Position numbers and translations under genes: made by a program. The notes below the pieces were generated by a model that was given only the letters and a program-made list of their open reading frames with translations, was not told where the DNA came from and did not search any database. From assembly GCA_958438515.1 (NCBI GenBank), contig CAUBRZ010000004.1, positions 25,017-89,016 of the forward strand: a stretch of 64,000 nucleotides of DNA. Direction: 5' to 3'. Below are positions 11,540-19,314 of this stretch, in pieces. Source of the DNA: an uncultured Clostridium sp. (GTDB lineage: Bacteria > Bacillota > Clostridia > TANB77 > CAG-508). The stretch's first letter is position 1; every line of letters starts with the position of its first letter.

Positions 11540-11641
11540 CCAGGAAAGAAATCTTGTGGAGCTGGTGTATTTGCATTTAACTACTATGCAGATGTAGCTG
11601 ACACTAGTAACAGTTTTCGTCCAGTAGTGTTTAGTTTCTAA
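11540..11641 (+). pseudogene. 3' remnant of a degraded protein gene
   Basis: A 33-codon open stretch (PGKKSCGAGVFAFNYYADVAD... ending SFRPVVFSF and TAA) has no start or ribosome-binding site and is preceded directly by a stop. Codon choice (CGT, GAC, TAC) is less A/T-biased than its neighbours. The SFRPV-type C-terminus suggests the end of a phage or surface protein, but I cannot name it. It looks like a relic. Confidence 0.4.
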
Positions 11642-11665
11642 GCATAACAAAAAATAAATTAGTAC

Positions 11666-11694
11666 TTGCAAAATTTAAATAAATATGATAAAAT
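11666..11694 (+). promoter_or_regulatory. Promoter of the rpsF-ssb-rpsR operon
   Basis: TTGCAA (11666-11671), 17-base spacer, TAAAAT (11689-11694). Confidence 0.6.
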
Positions 11695-11726
11695 AGCTAT
11701 GTTTTGAAAGGCATAGCTATTTTTTA
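11691..11726 (+). terminator. Hairpin with U-run in the rpsF leader
   Basis: AAATAGCTATG pairs with CATAGCTATTT and is followed by a T-run. It overlaps the -10 box of the operon promoter, so it should stop read-through from upstream rather than attenuate the operon itself. The remaining leader to 11802 holds a second short hairpin (CTTACATTT / AATGTAGG). That could be an S6:S18-binding leader, but I do not see a clear CCG signature. Confidence 0.5.
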
Positions 11727-11802
11727 TCAAATAATATGCTGAACAAATCTCTACTTACATTTATTAAAATGTAGGTTATAAATCCAAAGGGAGGTGAAAA
11801 TA

Positions 11803-12087
11803 ATGAACAAATACGAAAGTATTATCATTGTTAATCCAAATGTTGATGAAGCAGGTTTAAAAGCTTTAGAAGAAAAATTTACAGGGTTAATCAATGAACA
11901 TGGAAAAGTAGAATCAGTAGAAAATATGGGAAAGAAAAAATTAGCATATGAAATCAAAAAGTTCAGTGAAGCTACATATTTACTATTCAACTTTGAGGCA
12001 GAACCAGCATCAATAGCAGAACTTGAAAGAATTTACAGAATTACAGATGATATTATTAAATTTATCGTTGTAAGAAAAGAAGACTAA
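11803..12087 (+). CDS. rpsF: 30S ribosomal protein S6
   Basis: 94 residues, normal for S6, with typical opening MNKYESIIIVNPNVDE and the IYRITDDIIKFIVVR end. The ATG at 11803 is preferred over the in-frame GTG at 11794 because GGGAGG is spaced 8 bases from it. S6 binds S18 on the platform of the small subunit. First gene of rpsF-ssb-rpsR, the standard bacterial order. Confidence 0.97.
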   Translation: MNKYESIIIVNPNVDEAGLKALEEKFTGLINEHGKVESVENMGKKKLAYEIKKFSEATYLLFNFEAEPASIAELERIYRITDDIIKFIVVRKED

Positions 12088-12157
12088 TTAAAATTAGTGA
12101 AAATATCAATTAAATAAAGATAGGGGCCTTTATTTAAAGTAAAGAAAGGTGATAGAA

Positions 12158-12583
12158 ATGAACAAAGTAATATTAATGGGAAGATTAACAAGAGATCCAG
12201 AAGTAAGATATACACAAACAAATAACACACTAGTAGCTTCTTTTAGTTTAGCAGTAAATAGAAGATTTGTAAGACAGGGAGAAGAAAGACAAGCAGATTT
12301 TATAAATATTGTTGCTTGGAGTAAACTAGGAGAATTTTGTAGTAAATACTTTAAGAAAGGTCAACAAGTAGGAATTATAGGAAGAATACAAACAAGAACT
12401 TGGGATGATGACCAAGGAACAAAACATTATGTAACAGAAGTTGTAGCTGAAGAAGCTTATTTTGCAGATAGTAAAAGAGAAGGAGAATCAGCTGGAAACT
12501 TTGAAAATACATTTGGAAGTACTGAGCCAGGAAGTATGGGAGCAGACTTCGAAGTATCTTCAAGTGATGACCTACCATTCTAA
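12158..12583 (+). CDS. ssb: Single-stranded DNA-binding protein
   Basis: 141 residues: an OB-fold domain (MNKVILMGRLTRDPEVRY, FINIVAWSKLGEFCSKYFKKGQQVGIIGRIQTR) followed by a Gly/Ser-rich linker. It ends in the acidic tip DDLPF, the conserved peptide by which SSB recruits replication and repair proteins. ATG at 12158 is chosen for AAAGGTG upstream. It lies between rpsF and rpsR as in most Firmicutes. Confidence 0.97.
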   Translation: MNKVILMGRLTRDPEVRYTQTNNTLVASFSLAVNRRFVRQGEERQADFINIVAWSKLGEFCSKYFKKGQQVGIIGRIQTRTWDDDQGTKHYVTEVVAEEAYFADSKREGESAGNFENTFGSTEPGSMGADFEVSSSDDLPF

Positions 12584-12606
12584 AACAAAGAGGGGGAAAA
12601 TATAAA

Positions 12607-12885
12607 ATGGCAGATAAGAAACAAAATAAAAGAAACAATAAAAACTATGATGAAGATTATAATCCAAGATTTAGAAAACAAAGAAAAAAAGTATGCTTAT
12701 TATGTAGTGACAAAAACTTTGAATTAGATTATAAAAATCCAGAACAACTAAAAAAATTCATCAATGATAAAGGAAAAATTTTACCAAGAAGAACAACAGG
12801 TGCATGTGCAAAACATCAAAGAGACATTACAACAGCAGTAAAAAGAGCAAGACATATTGCTATGTTGCCTTATTCACAAAATTAA
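12607..12885 (+). CDS. rpsR: 30S ribosomal protein S18
   Basis: 92 residues. The N-terminal basic extension is followed by VCLLCSDKNFELDYKN and the conserved RRTTGACAKHQRDITTAVKRARHIAMLPY. Two CxxC-type cysteine pairs suggest the zinc-binding form. Last gene of the operon, followed by a strong terminator. Confidence 0.97.
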   Translation: MADKKQNKRNNKNYDEDYNPRFRKQRKKVCLLCSDKNFELDYKNPEQLKKFINDKGKILPRRTTGACAKHQRDITTAVKRARHIAMLPYSQN

Positions 12886-12904
12886 TTTGTTTATAATAAA
12901 TGAA

Positions 12905-12934
12905 GAAACCGTTGAAATATCAACGGTTTCTTTG
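12905..12934 (+). terminator. Terminator of rpsF operon
   Basis: Perfect 11-bp stem GAAACCGTTGA / TCAACGGTTTC with a 4-base loop, then TTTG. Confidence 0.8.
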
Positions 12935-12980
12935 TGTAAAATAAAATCAAGAGTTTAATTATTTTTTTGTTTTTAAAGCA

Positions 12981-13009
12981 TTTACAATAAAAAAACGTTA
13001 TGTTATAAT
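12981..13009 (+). promoter_or_regulatory. Promoter of the Ig-like surface protein gene
   Basis: TTTACA (12981-12986), 17-base spacer, TATAAT (13004-13009). Confidence 0.7.
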
Positions 13010-13040
13010 CTGTAATAGAAAAACAAAAGAGGTGAAATCT

Positions 13041-13970
13041 TTGAATCAAATATTAAGTGTAGAAAACGGAAAAAAAGAAAAAAAGGTAAGAAATAGTGGA
13101 CCAATTGAAATTAATTCAATTTTAAAATTTTTTTCAATAGCCATATTGATTTTTGGGGTATTTCTAATAGGTAGTGGGTCATATTCGATGTATAACACAT
13201 CGAAAAATGAAAATTCATTAATTAAACCAACAATATCACTTTTAGAACCTTCAGAAACACAAACAACTATACAAGTTAGTCATAATAAAAATTTAGAAAA
13301 AGTAACATATCAATGGAATGATAAAGAACCAGTTGAAATAAATTGTACTGGTAAAAAGAAAGTAGAACAAACAATTGAAATACCAACGGGAGAAAATACA
13401 TTAAATATATATGCAAAAGATATAAACGGATTAGAAAGTACTACTACAAAGCAATATACATTATTAGGAGATATAAATATAGAATTAAAAGTAGAAGGAA
13501 GTAATCTAAAAATAACAGCAGATGGAAAAGAAGAATTATCATATATGACATATCGTTGGGATGAAGAAGAAGAAACAAAAATAGATATAAATGATACAAA
13601 GGCAGAGCAAACAATTGAAATACCAAAAGGTTTACACAAACTAACAGTAATTGCAGTAGATATTAATAACAATACTGAAACTAAAGAACAAGAAGTAAAA
13701 GGAGTAACAAAGCCAAAACTAGACGTAACAACAGATGGGTCATCAAACTTTATTATAAAAGCATCAGATGACGAAGGAATAAAGAAAGTAGAATTTATTA
13801 TAAATGAAAATGAAAGATATAAATTAGACTTAGATAAAGTATATTCTTTAGAACAAAGAAAACAATTTGAATATGCATATCCATTACATGATGGAGAAAA
13901 TAGATTAGAGGTAAGAGTGTATAACGAAAGCGATGTAAGTGAAGTAGCTAGAGTTAAAGTAACAAAATAA
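13041..13970 (+). CDS. Membrane-anchored protein with tandem Ig-like beta repeats
   Basis: 309 residues. A charged N-terminus (about 30 residues) is followed by one transmembrane segment (FFSIAILIFGVFLIGSGSYSM). An extracellular part follows with three similar about 85-residue repeats; two contain the recurrent EQTIEIP(T/K)G...L pattern and YxW(N/D)(D/E). These look like bacterial Ig-like or cadherin-like folds. TTG at 13041 sits 6 bases after GAGGTG and is preferred over GTG 13032. No enzymatic motif is visible. Likely a surface or sporulation-envelope structural protein, unnamed. Confidence 0.65.
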   Translation: MNQILSVENGKKEKKVRNSGPIEINSILKFFSIAILIFGVFLIGSGSYSMYNTSKNENSLIKPTISLLEPSETQTTIQVSHNKNLEKVTYQWNDKEPVEINCTGKKKVEQTIEIPTGENTLNIYAKDINGLESTTTKQYTLLGDINIELKVEGSNLKITADGKEELSYMTYRWDEEEETKIDINDTKAEQTIEIPKGLHKLTVIAVDINNNTETKEQEVKGVTKPKLDVTTDGSSNFIIKASDDEGIKKVEFIINENERYKLDLDKVYSLEQRKQFEYAYPLHDGENRLEVRVYNESDVSEVARVKVTK

Positions 13971-13976
13971 AAGATA

Positions 13977-14000
13977 CCTCCTACAGATATTGTAGGAGGA
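13977..14000 (+). terminator. Hairpin after Ig-like gene
   Basis: CCTCCTACA / TGTAGGAGG inverted pair, followed by only a weak T-run (ATATTTATTG). Either a weak terminator or a processing/attenuation stem before the next gene. Confidence 0.45.
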
Positions 14001-14023
14001 TATTTATTGAAAAGAGGGCAAAA

Positions 14024-14822
14024 ATGGAGGAAAAACTATTTGAGATACTAACATATTTTATAATTTATTCTTTCTTAGGCTGGGCAATGGAATCAGTAGT
14101 AAGATCTGTAGCAGAGAAAAAAATAATAAATACAGGATTTTTAAAAGGACCATTATGCCCAATTTATGGAATTGGTGCAATGATAATGTTCTTGTGCCTG
14201 GACCAATTTGAAAACAATATAGTACTATTATTTTTTATAGCAATAATAGTATTAACAATATGGGAATATTTAGTAGGAGTAGCATTAGAAAAAATGTTTC
14301 ATACAAAATATTGGGACTATTCAGACCAAAAGTTTAACTTTCAAGGAAGAATATGTCTAGTGAATTCTATTTGTTGGGGAATATTAGGAGTAGTATTTGT
14401 AAGATATATCCATCCATTTGTACATGATATAGTTTTAAAAGTAAATGTTAAATTATTACACTATATAATATCAATAATAACAATAGTAGGAATTGTAGAT
14501 ATGATAGTAAGTATAGTGAAAGTGAAAAACATGAAAGGTACATTAGAAAAAGTAGAAGAACTAAATAAAGAGATAAAAGAAAAACTAAAAGAAATCAAAA
14601 ATCTAACAAAAGATAATACTAAGGATGCAGAAAAGATTACAGCAACTGAAAATATTCAAAAAATAGTAGACAAATTAAAAAAGAAAAGAGACAAAACTAT
14701 ACGCCGGTTTATACAAAAATGTGTATAGGTTAAAGAAGGCATTCCCTGCTATAAATACAAAAGAAATAACACAAGTATTAAATAAAAAGATAGATATTAG
14801 AAAAAATAAGAAAAACACTTGA
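14024..14822 (+). CDS. Putative ABC-transporter type IV (CmpB/PF06541-like) membrane protein, +1 shift at CGG
   Basis: 265 residues when read through a +1 shift at CGG 14705-14707 (codon 228, after CGC). The N-terminus has four to five transmembrane segments and the family hallmarks YSFLGWAMESV, FLKGPLCPIYG, WEYLVG and HTKYWDYSDQKFNFQGRICLVNSICWG. The shifted tail reads GLYKNVYRLKKAFPAINTKEI, which matches the family's Arg-Leu-x-Lys-Ala-Phe-Pro ending. This supports the shift even at a C-terminus. Function of the family is poorly defined. Start: ATGGAGG after AGAGGG. Confidence 0.82.
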
Positions 14823-14878
14823 AAAGAATAAAGCTTTTTGTATATAATAAAACTGAAAGTAAAAAAAGGAGAAAACAA

Positions 14879-15811
14879 ATGGTACAAGAAATCTATATAA
14901 TAGATGATGATTATTCTTCTATTTTAATATTTAGAGAACTATTTAAAAATGATCCAGAATACAAGTTTATTAGCGTAAAAACAGAGCAAATAGATATTGC
15001 ATTAAAAAATATACCATCTTTGATTGTAATAAATGAAGATGCAATAGATAGAGATGTTGTTGAGCTATGTAGAAAAATTAGAAAGGATGAGGATAACACC
15101 ATAACACCAGTTATTGTTGTATCATCTCAGACAGAAAAGGAACATAGAGTAAAAATACTACAAGAGTCAGTAGAGTATTTTATTAAAAAACCTATAGATG
15201 AAAAATATTTATATTATACTGTTAAAAATTTAAATAGATTATTAGCTAGCAATAGAACTGTAAGTCCATTAACAGGATTACCTGGAAACGTACAAATACA
15301 TGCAGAGTTAAAGAAGAGAATAGCTAGAAAAGAAGATTTTTCTGTATTATATATAGACTTAGATAACTTTAAAGCATATAATGATGTATATGGATTTTTA
15401 AAGGGAGATGAAATAATAGAATTTACAGCACAAACAATATTAAACTCTGTTCATCGTGATGAGATAGATAATAGTTTTGTAGGGCATATAGGAGGAGATG
15501 ATTTTTTAGCAATTGTACCAACTATAAATTGTGAAAAACTATGTCAAGATATTGTGTTACACTTTGATGAAAATGTGAAAAGATATTTTACAGATGAAGA
15601 TTTAGAACAAGGATATATAGAAGTAGCAAATAGAAAAGGAGTTATTGAACAATTTCCACTAACATCAGTATCAATAGGTGTAGTTACAGCAGAAGCAGGA
15701 AGATTTCACAATATATTAGAAATTGGAGAAGTTGGAGCACAAGTTAAACATGCTGCTAAAACTGTTGTTGGAAGTAGTTATGCAATTGATAAAAGAAAAG
15801 CCGTTTTATAA
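14879..15811 (+). CDS. Response regulator with GGDEF output domain (diguanylate cyclase)
   Basis: 310 residues. Residues about 1-120 form a receiver domain (IYIIDDDYSS with acidic pocket, VVSSQTE, and the lysine in FIKKPID). Residues about 135-300 form a GGDEF domain (LTGLPGN, DLDNFKAYND, HIGGDDFLAIVPT, TSVSIGVV). The signature is GGDDF, compatible with c-di-GMP synthesis. The receiver lacks the usual DVxMP phospho-site context (it reads LIVINEDAIDRD), so phosphorylation control is uncertain. ATG at 14879 chosen for GGAG 7 bases upstream. Confidence 0.85.
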   Translation: MVQEIYIIDDDYSSILIFRELFKNDPEYKFISVKTEQIDIALKNIPSLIVINEDAIDRDVVELCRKIRKDEDNTITPVIVVSSQTEKEHRVKILQESVEYFIKKPIDEKYLYYTVKNLNRLLASNRTVSPLTGLPGNVQIHAELKKRIARKEDFSVLYIDLDNFKAYNDVYGFLKGDEIIEFTAQTILNSVHRDEIDNSFVGHIGGDDFLAIVPTINCEKLCQDIVLHFDENVKRYFTDEDLEQGYIEVANRKGVIEQFPLTSVSIGVVTAEAGRFHNILEIGEVGAQVKHAAKTVVGSSYAIDKRKAVL

Positions 15812-15817
15812 AATAAA

Positions 15818-15853
15818 AAAGTATTGCAAAGAAATATTGCAATACTTTTTGTT
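15818..15853 (+). terminator. Terminator after GGDEF gene
   Basis: AAAAAGTATTGCAA pairs with TTGCAATACTTTTT around a short loop. Confidence 0.8.
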
Positions 15854-15894
15854 AATATAAATGTTATAACATATTAAAGAAAAAGGAGAAAGGT

Positions 15895-16432
15895 ATGGAG
15901 TTAATTGATGTTATAGATGAAAATAATAAATTGACGGGAGAAATAGAGGATAGATGGGTAGCGTATAATAAAGGGTTATGGCGAAGAACTGTTTCATGTT
16001 GGATTATTAATGAAAAAGGAGAGATATTATTACAGAAGCGAACTGCTAATAAGAAAAGAAATCCTAATAAATGGGCGAAAACTGGAGGACAAATTGATAG
16101 TGGAGAAAGTGCTGAAGATGCGATATTTAGAGAAGTAAAAGAAGAGCTTGGAATTGAAATTCCAAAAAATCAAATTAAAGTAGTAGATATTCATAAGAGT
16201 GATTATAAAAGTAAACGTTTTGTATATAATTTTAGTAAATCGTAAAATAGATGATTATATATTACAAGAAGATGAAGTATCAGAAGTGAAATATGTTTCA
16301 ATAGAGGAAATTGAACTAGATAGAAGGAATAAGGATATAAAATATACTTTTTCCAACTGGAGCAATGAGGATTTTGATAGAGAAATGACATTATTAAAAA
16401 ATAAAAGAAAAGAAGTATTAAAAATATTATAA
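15895..16432 (+). pseudogene. NUDIX hydrolase (isopentenyl-diphosphate isomerase-like), frameshifted without CGG
   Basis: The N-terminal 110 codons encode a clear NUDIX domain: GGQIDSGESAEDAIFREVKEELGI fits Gx5Ex7REUxEExGU, and ELIDVIDENNKLTG is the usual opening. Near 16228-16240 the frame ends at TAA 16243-16245. The rest (LVNRKIDDYILQEDEVSEVKY...) continues in the +1 frame to 16432. No CGG is present at the break, which lies in AATTTTAG; loss of two T from a run would explain it. It therefore differs from the 16 CGG sites and may be a true mutation or a sequence error. Confidence 0.75.
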
Positions 16433-16449
16433 AAAACAAGGAGAATTCT

Positions 16450-17484
16450 ATGGGAATTCAGAAAACAAGTTTAGATAACGAAAAAATAAAAAATATATTA
16501 GAAACAGAATATGATATAAAAGCAAAAAAGATTAATAAAATAGATAGAGGAACAGCAAATATATTTAAAATAGAAACAACTAAGAATAACTATATTTTAA
16601 AAGAATTTGTAAGTAATAAAAAAGAAGAAACTATTATTAAAGAAGTAAATATAATAGAATTTTTAAAAGAAAGAAAAATAAGTGTTCCTACATATGTAAA
16701 AACAACAAACGGAGATTTTTACGTAAAAAATGAAGAAAGAATAATAATAGTACAAGAATTTGTTGAAGGATATACAATTAAAAATAATACAGGAAACTAC
16801 AAACAAGTAATAGAATGTGCTGATATATTAGGGAGATTAACTAAAGAGCTAATGGACTATCCAACATTAAGTAGAGAAAATATTATTGAAGAAAATTTTT
16901 CAAGAAATAGAGTGCATTTTGGAATTGATAAAATGAAAAAATTAAAAACTAATATCAAAAAAGACAATATTTATAAGTTGAAAATAGAAAATGATATTGA
17001 GTATAGAATAAAAATTCTAATGGAAATTGAGGAAAACTTTGATTTTGATATTATTAATAAATTAACAATATTAAATAGCCATGGAGACTTTTGTTCACAA
17101 CAACTGATATATAATGAAAATAAAGAAACGACAATAATAGATTTTGAAAAAGCTAAAAGCTTGCCAATTGTATGGGAGATAATGAGGTCATATACTTACC
17201 TTGATAAAAATCTCCAAAATGGTGATATAGATGTAGCTACATTAGTAGAGTACTTTAAAGAATTCCAAAAATATATAAATCTAAACGAATATGATCTAAA
17301 ATATGCACCACACATATATTTATTACAATTAGCTAGTAGTACATATGGATATAAAGAATACAATGAAGATTTTGAACAAAATGAACTAATAAACTTTGCA
17401 TTTTTTAGAACTAAGATATGTAAAAGTTTATATAATAATTTAGAAGAATTAAGTTCAAAATTAATAAAGAATAAAAATGAATAA
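16450..17484 (+). CDS. CotS-family spore coat protein / protein-kinase-like phosphotransferase
   Basis: 344 residues with the kinase-like fold of the CotS/YutH group. Seen: an N-lobe glycine/lysine region (DRGTANIFKIETTKNNYILKE), a hinge (IIIVQEFVEGYTI), the catalytic HGDFCSQQLIYN, and the metal-binding TIIDFEKAKSLP. These correspond to the HxDxxxxN and DxE motifs. The family comprises spore coat components of clostridia and bacilli related to aminoglycoside phosphotransferases. Location between a NUDIX gene and cwlD fits sporulation use. RBS AAGGAGA. Confidence 0.82.
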   Translation: MGIQKTSLDNEKIKNILETEYDIKAKKINKIDRGTANIFKIETTKNNYILKEFVSNKKEETIIKEVNIIEFLKERKISVPTYVKTTNGDFYVKNEERIIIVQEFVEGYTIKNNTGNYKQVIECADILGRLTKELMDYPTLSRENIIEENFSRNRVHFGIDKMKKLKTNIKKDNIYKLKIENDIEYRIKILMEIEENFDFDIINKLTILNSHGDFCSQQLIYNENKETTIIDFEKAKSLPIVWEIMRSYTYLDKNLQNGDIDVATLVEYFKEFQKYINLNEYDLKYAPHIYLLQLASSTYGYKEYNEDFEQNELINFAFFRTKICKSLYNNLEELSSKLIKNKNE

Positions 17485-17495
17485 AAAAAGAAATT

Positions 17496-17540
17496 CCTAA
17501 TATAAATAGTAATAAAGATATTTATATTAGGAGTTTTTTT
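17496..17540 (+). terminator. Terminator-like hairpin whose 3' arm carries the cwlD ribosome-binding site
   Basis: CCTAATATAAAT (17496-17507) pairs perfectly with ATTTATATTAGG (17520-17531), then AGTTTTTTT, then the cwlD ATG at 17541. The only plausible Shine-Dalgarno (TAGGAG) is half inside the stem, so the structure can stop transcription or hide the start. Confidence 0.7.
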
Positions 17541-18275
17541 ATGATAGTTATTAACAAAAAAAGAATTCAAATAATAGCCAGTTGCCTATTAATAGCATTA
17601 TTTGCATTTTCATTTCAAATAGCAAATGAAAATAAACAAGAAGATAAAAATATAAAAAAGACAGTAGAGACGACGTCTACACCGGTATCAGGTAAAACAG
17701 TTGTATTAGATGCAGGACATGGAGTGCCAGATGAAGGTGCTCAAAGTAGTAATGGAACTACAGAAGCACAAACAAATTTAAAAATAACATTAAAAGTTCA
17801 AAATCTATTAGAACAAAGTGGCTGTAAAGTAATATTAACACGTTCTGATGAAAATGCAATTTATGATTTAGATTCAAAGACGTTAAAACAAAAGAAAATA
17901 TCAGACATACATAATAGAGTAAAAATTGGAAATGAGTCAAGTGCAGATATTTTTGTATCTATTCATTTAAATAAAATACCACAACAGCAATATTATGGAT
18001 GGCAATGTTTTTATAAGGAAAATGATGAAAACAGTATAAAGCTTGCAAAACAATTACAAGAAAATTTAAATAAATCTATACAAAAGGAAAATAAAAGAGT
18101 TGCAATGAAATTAAATACCGTATATATAATGAAACATGTGGAAATACCAATATCAATAGTTGAATGTGGATTTTTATCAAATCCGGAAGAGGAAAAACAA
18201 CTTCTAGAAGATGGATATCAAAATAGACTAGCGTGGGGAATTTATAACGGAATAATAAATTATTTCTATGAGTAA
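17541..18275 (+). CDS. cwlD: N-acetylmuramoyl-L-alanine amidase CwlD, spore cortex
   Basis: 244 residues. An N-terminal signal anchor (residues 8-28, IIASCLLIALFAFSFQI) is followed by an Amidase_3 domain. Zinc/catalytic residues lie in VVLDAGHG, NGTTEAQTN, IFVSIHLN and IVECGFLSN (His, Glu, His, Glu). CwlD removes peptide side chains from muramic acid so that muramic-delta-lactam can form in the spore cortex, normally together with PdaA-type deacetylases. A general amidase is the alternative, but the length and the sporulation context favour CwlD. Expression may be tuned by the preceding hairpin. Confidence 0.85.
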   Translation: MIVINKKRIQIIASCLLIALFAFSFQIANENKQEDKNIKKTVETTSTPVSGKTVVLDAGHGVPDEGAQSSNGTTEAQTNLKITLKVQNLLEQSGCKVILTRSDENAIYDLDSKTLKQKKISDIHNRVKIGNESSADIFVSIHLNKIPQQQYYGWQCFYKENDENSIKLAKQLQENLNKSIQKENKRVAMKLNTVYIMKHVEIPISIVECGFLSNPEEEKQLLEDGYQNRLAWGIYNGIINYFYE

Positions 18276-18282
18276 TTTATAG

Positions 18283-18330
18283 TAAAAAGCAAAAAAATAA
18301 GAAATTTCTTAAATTTTTGCTTTTTTTTTG
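18283..18330 (+). terminator. Terminator after cwlD
   Basis: AAAAAGCAAAAA...AAGAAAT pairs with TTTCTT...TTTTTGCTTTTT, ending in a nine-T run. Confidence 0.8.
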
Positions 18331-18379
18331 TAAGAATGTTATAATAAAAATGTATTACTTATACAAGGGAGGAAATAAT

Positions 18380-19240
18380 ATGAGTAATGAAGAACCAAAC
18401 TATATGAAGAGAAGAAAAGAATTTATAAAAGATAGAGATTTAGAAGTTAATACATCTAAAAATAATAGAAATGATAAAAAAACAAATAAAAAAAGATATA
18501 AAGCTAAAAGTGGGACAAAAAATAATGCAAACTTGAAGTTGAAAAAATTATTAGCAGCTACTGCACTAACTGGAATAACAATAGTTGGAGTAGCAAAAGG
18601 TTATGATCATTATCAAGAACAAAAAACACCAATTACATTAGAACAAGCACTAGAAAGTGGTGAAAATTTAGAAAAATTAGGAATTGATAAAGATATTGCA
18701 GTTAAAATAGAAAATATAAAAGATAAGTTAGAAAATGAAGATATAACAAATGAAGAATTAATTAAATTATCAAGAGATATAAATGAAATTCAATTTGATA
18801 CAATTAAAATGAAATTAGCCAATACATTAGGGTGTAATGAAGAAGATATAACATTACATACAGCTCTTGAAGATAAACAAAGTGGGAAAACAGTAGAATC
18901 TGTAGATGTAAAAAATGGAGAAAAATATATTAATAGATCATTAACAAGAAGAGAAAACACAATAACAGATGAGATATCAGATTATATTAGAAGTATTGGA
19001 AAAATGCAGACAACCATGCAAAAAATACAAACAGGAGATATTAATAGAAAAGAAATTATAGAAAATTATAAATCAGCAATAGATAAAGTAGATAAATTAG
19101 CAGCAACTGAAATGAAGTTTGATAAGAAAGGAAACATTTTTTTAGAAACAACTAAAGTTTCAGAATTAAATAAAAGTTCACAAGATAAAACAATTTCAAA
19201 CAATGAAAAAAATAATCAGCAATTAGATGAAGAAAGATAA
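18380..19240 (+). CDS. Hypothetical membrane-anchored protein, 286 residues
   Basis: Not recognised. The first about 55 residues are strongly basic and polar (KNNRNDKKTNKKRYKAKSG). One hydrophobic segment follows (LLAATALTGITIVGVAKG), then a helical, acidic extracellular or intermembrane part. Inside it, TMKLANTLGCNEEDITLHTAL-like and SDYIRSIGKMQTTMQKIQ stretches look coiled. ATG at 18380 selected for GGGAGG 8 bases upstream. It is separated from both neighbours by terminator hairpins. Confidence 0.6.
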   Translation: MSNEEPNYMKRRKEFIKDRDLEVNTSKNNRNDKKTNKKRYKAKSGTKNNANLKLKKLLAATALTGITIVGVAKGYDHYQEQKTPITLEQALESGENLEKLGIDKDIAVKIENIKDKLENEDITNEELIKLSRDINEIQFDTIKMKLANTLGCNEEDITLHTALEDKQSGKTVESVDVKNGEKYINRSLTRRENTITDEISDYIRSIGKMQTTMQKIQTGDINRKEIIENYKSAIDKVDKLAATEMKFDKKGNIFLETTKVSELNKSSQDKTISNNEKNNQQLDEER

Positions 19241-19260
19241 AATAAGGAATGCATAAAATT

Positions 19261-19314
19261 GCCACTCTTTGCAAACAATATGTGTGAAACATATTAGCAA
19301 GGAGTGGAATTTTT
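19261..19314 (+). terminator. Terminator-like hairpin containing the RBS of the glucan synthase gene
   Basis: CCACTCTTTGC (19262-19272) pairs with GCAAGGAGTGG (19297-19307); an inner stem AATATGT/ACATATT extends it. AATTTTTT follows and the TTG start is at 19315. The Shine-Dalgarno AAGGAG lies wholly within the 3' arm, so translation requires melting of the hairpin. Confidence 0.7.
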
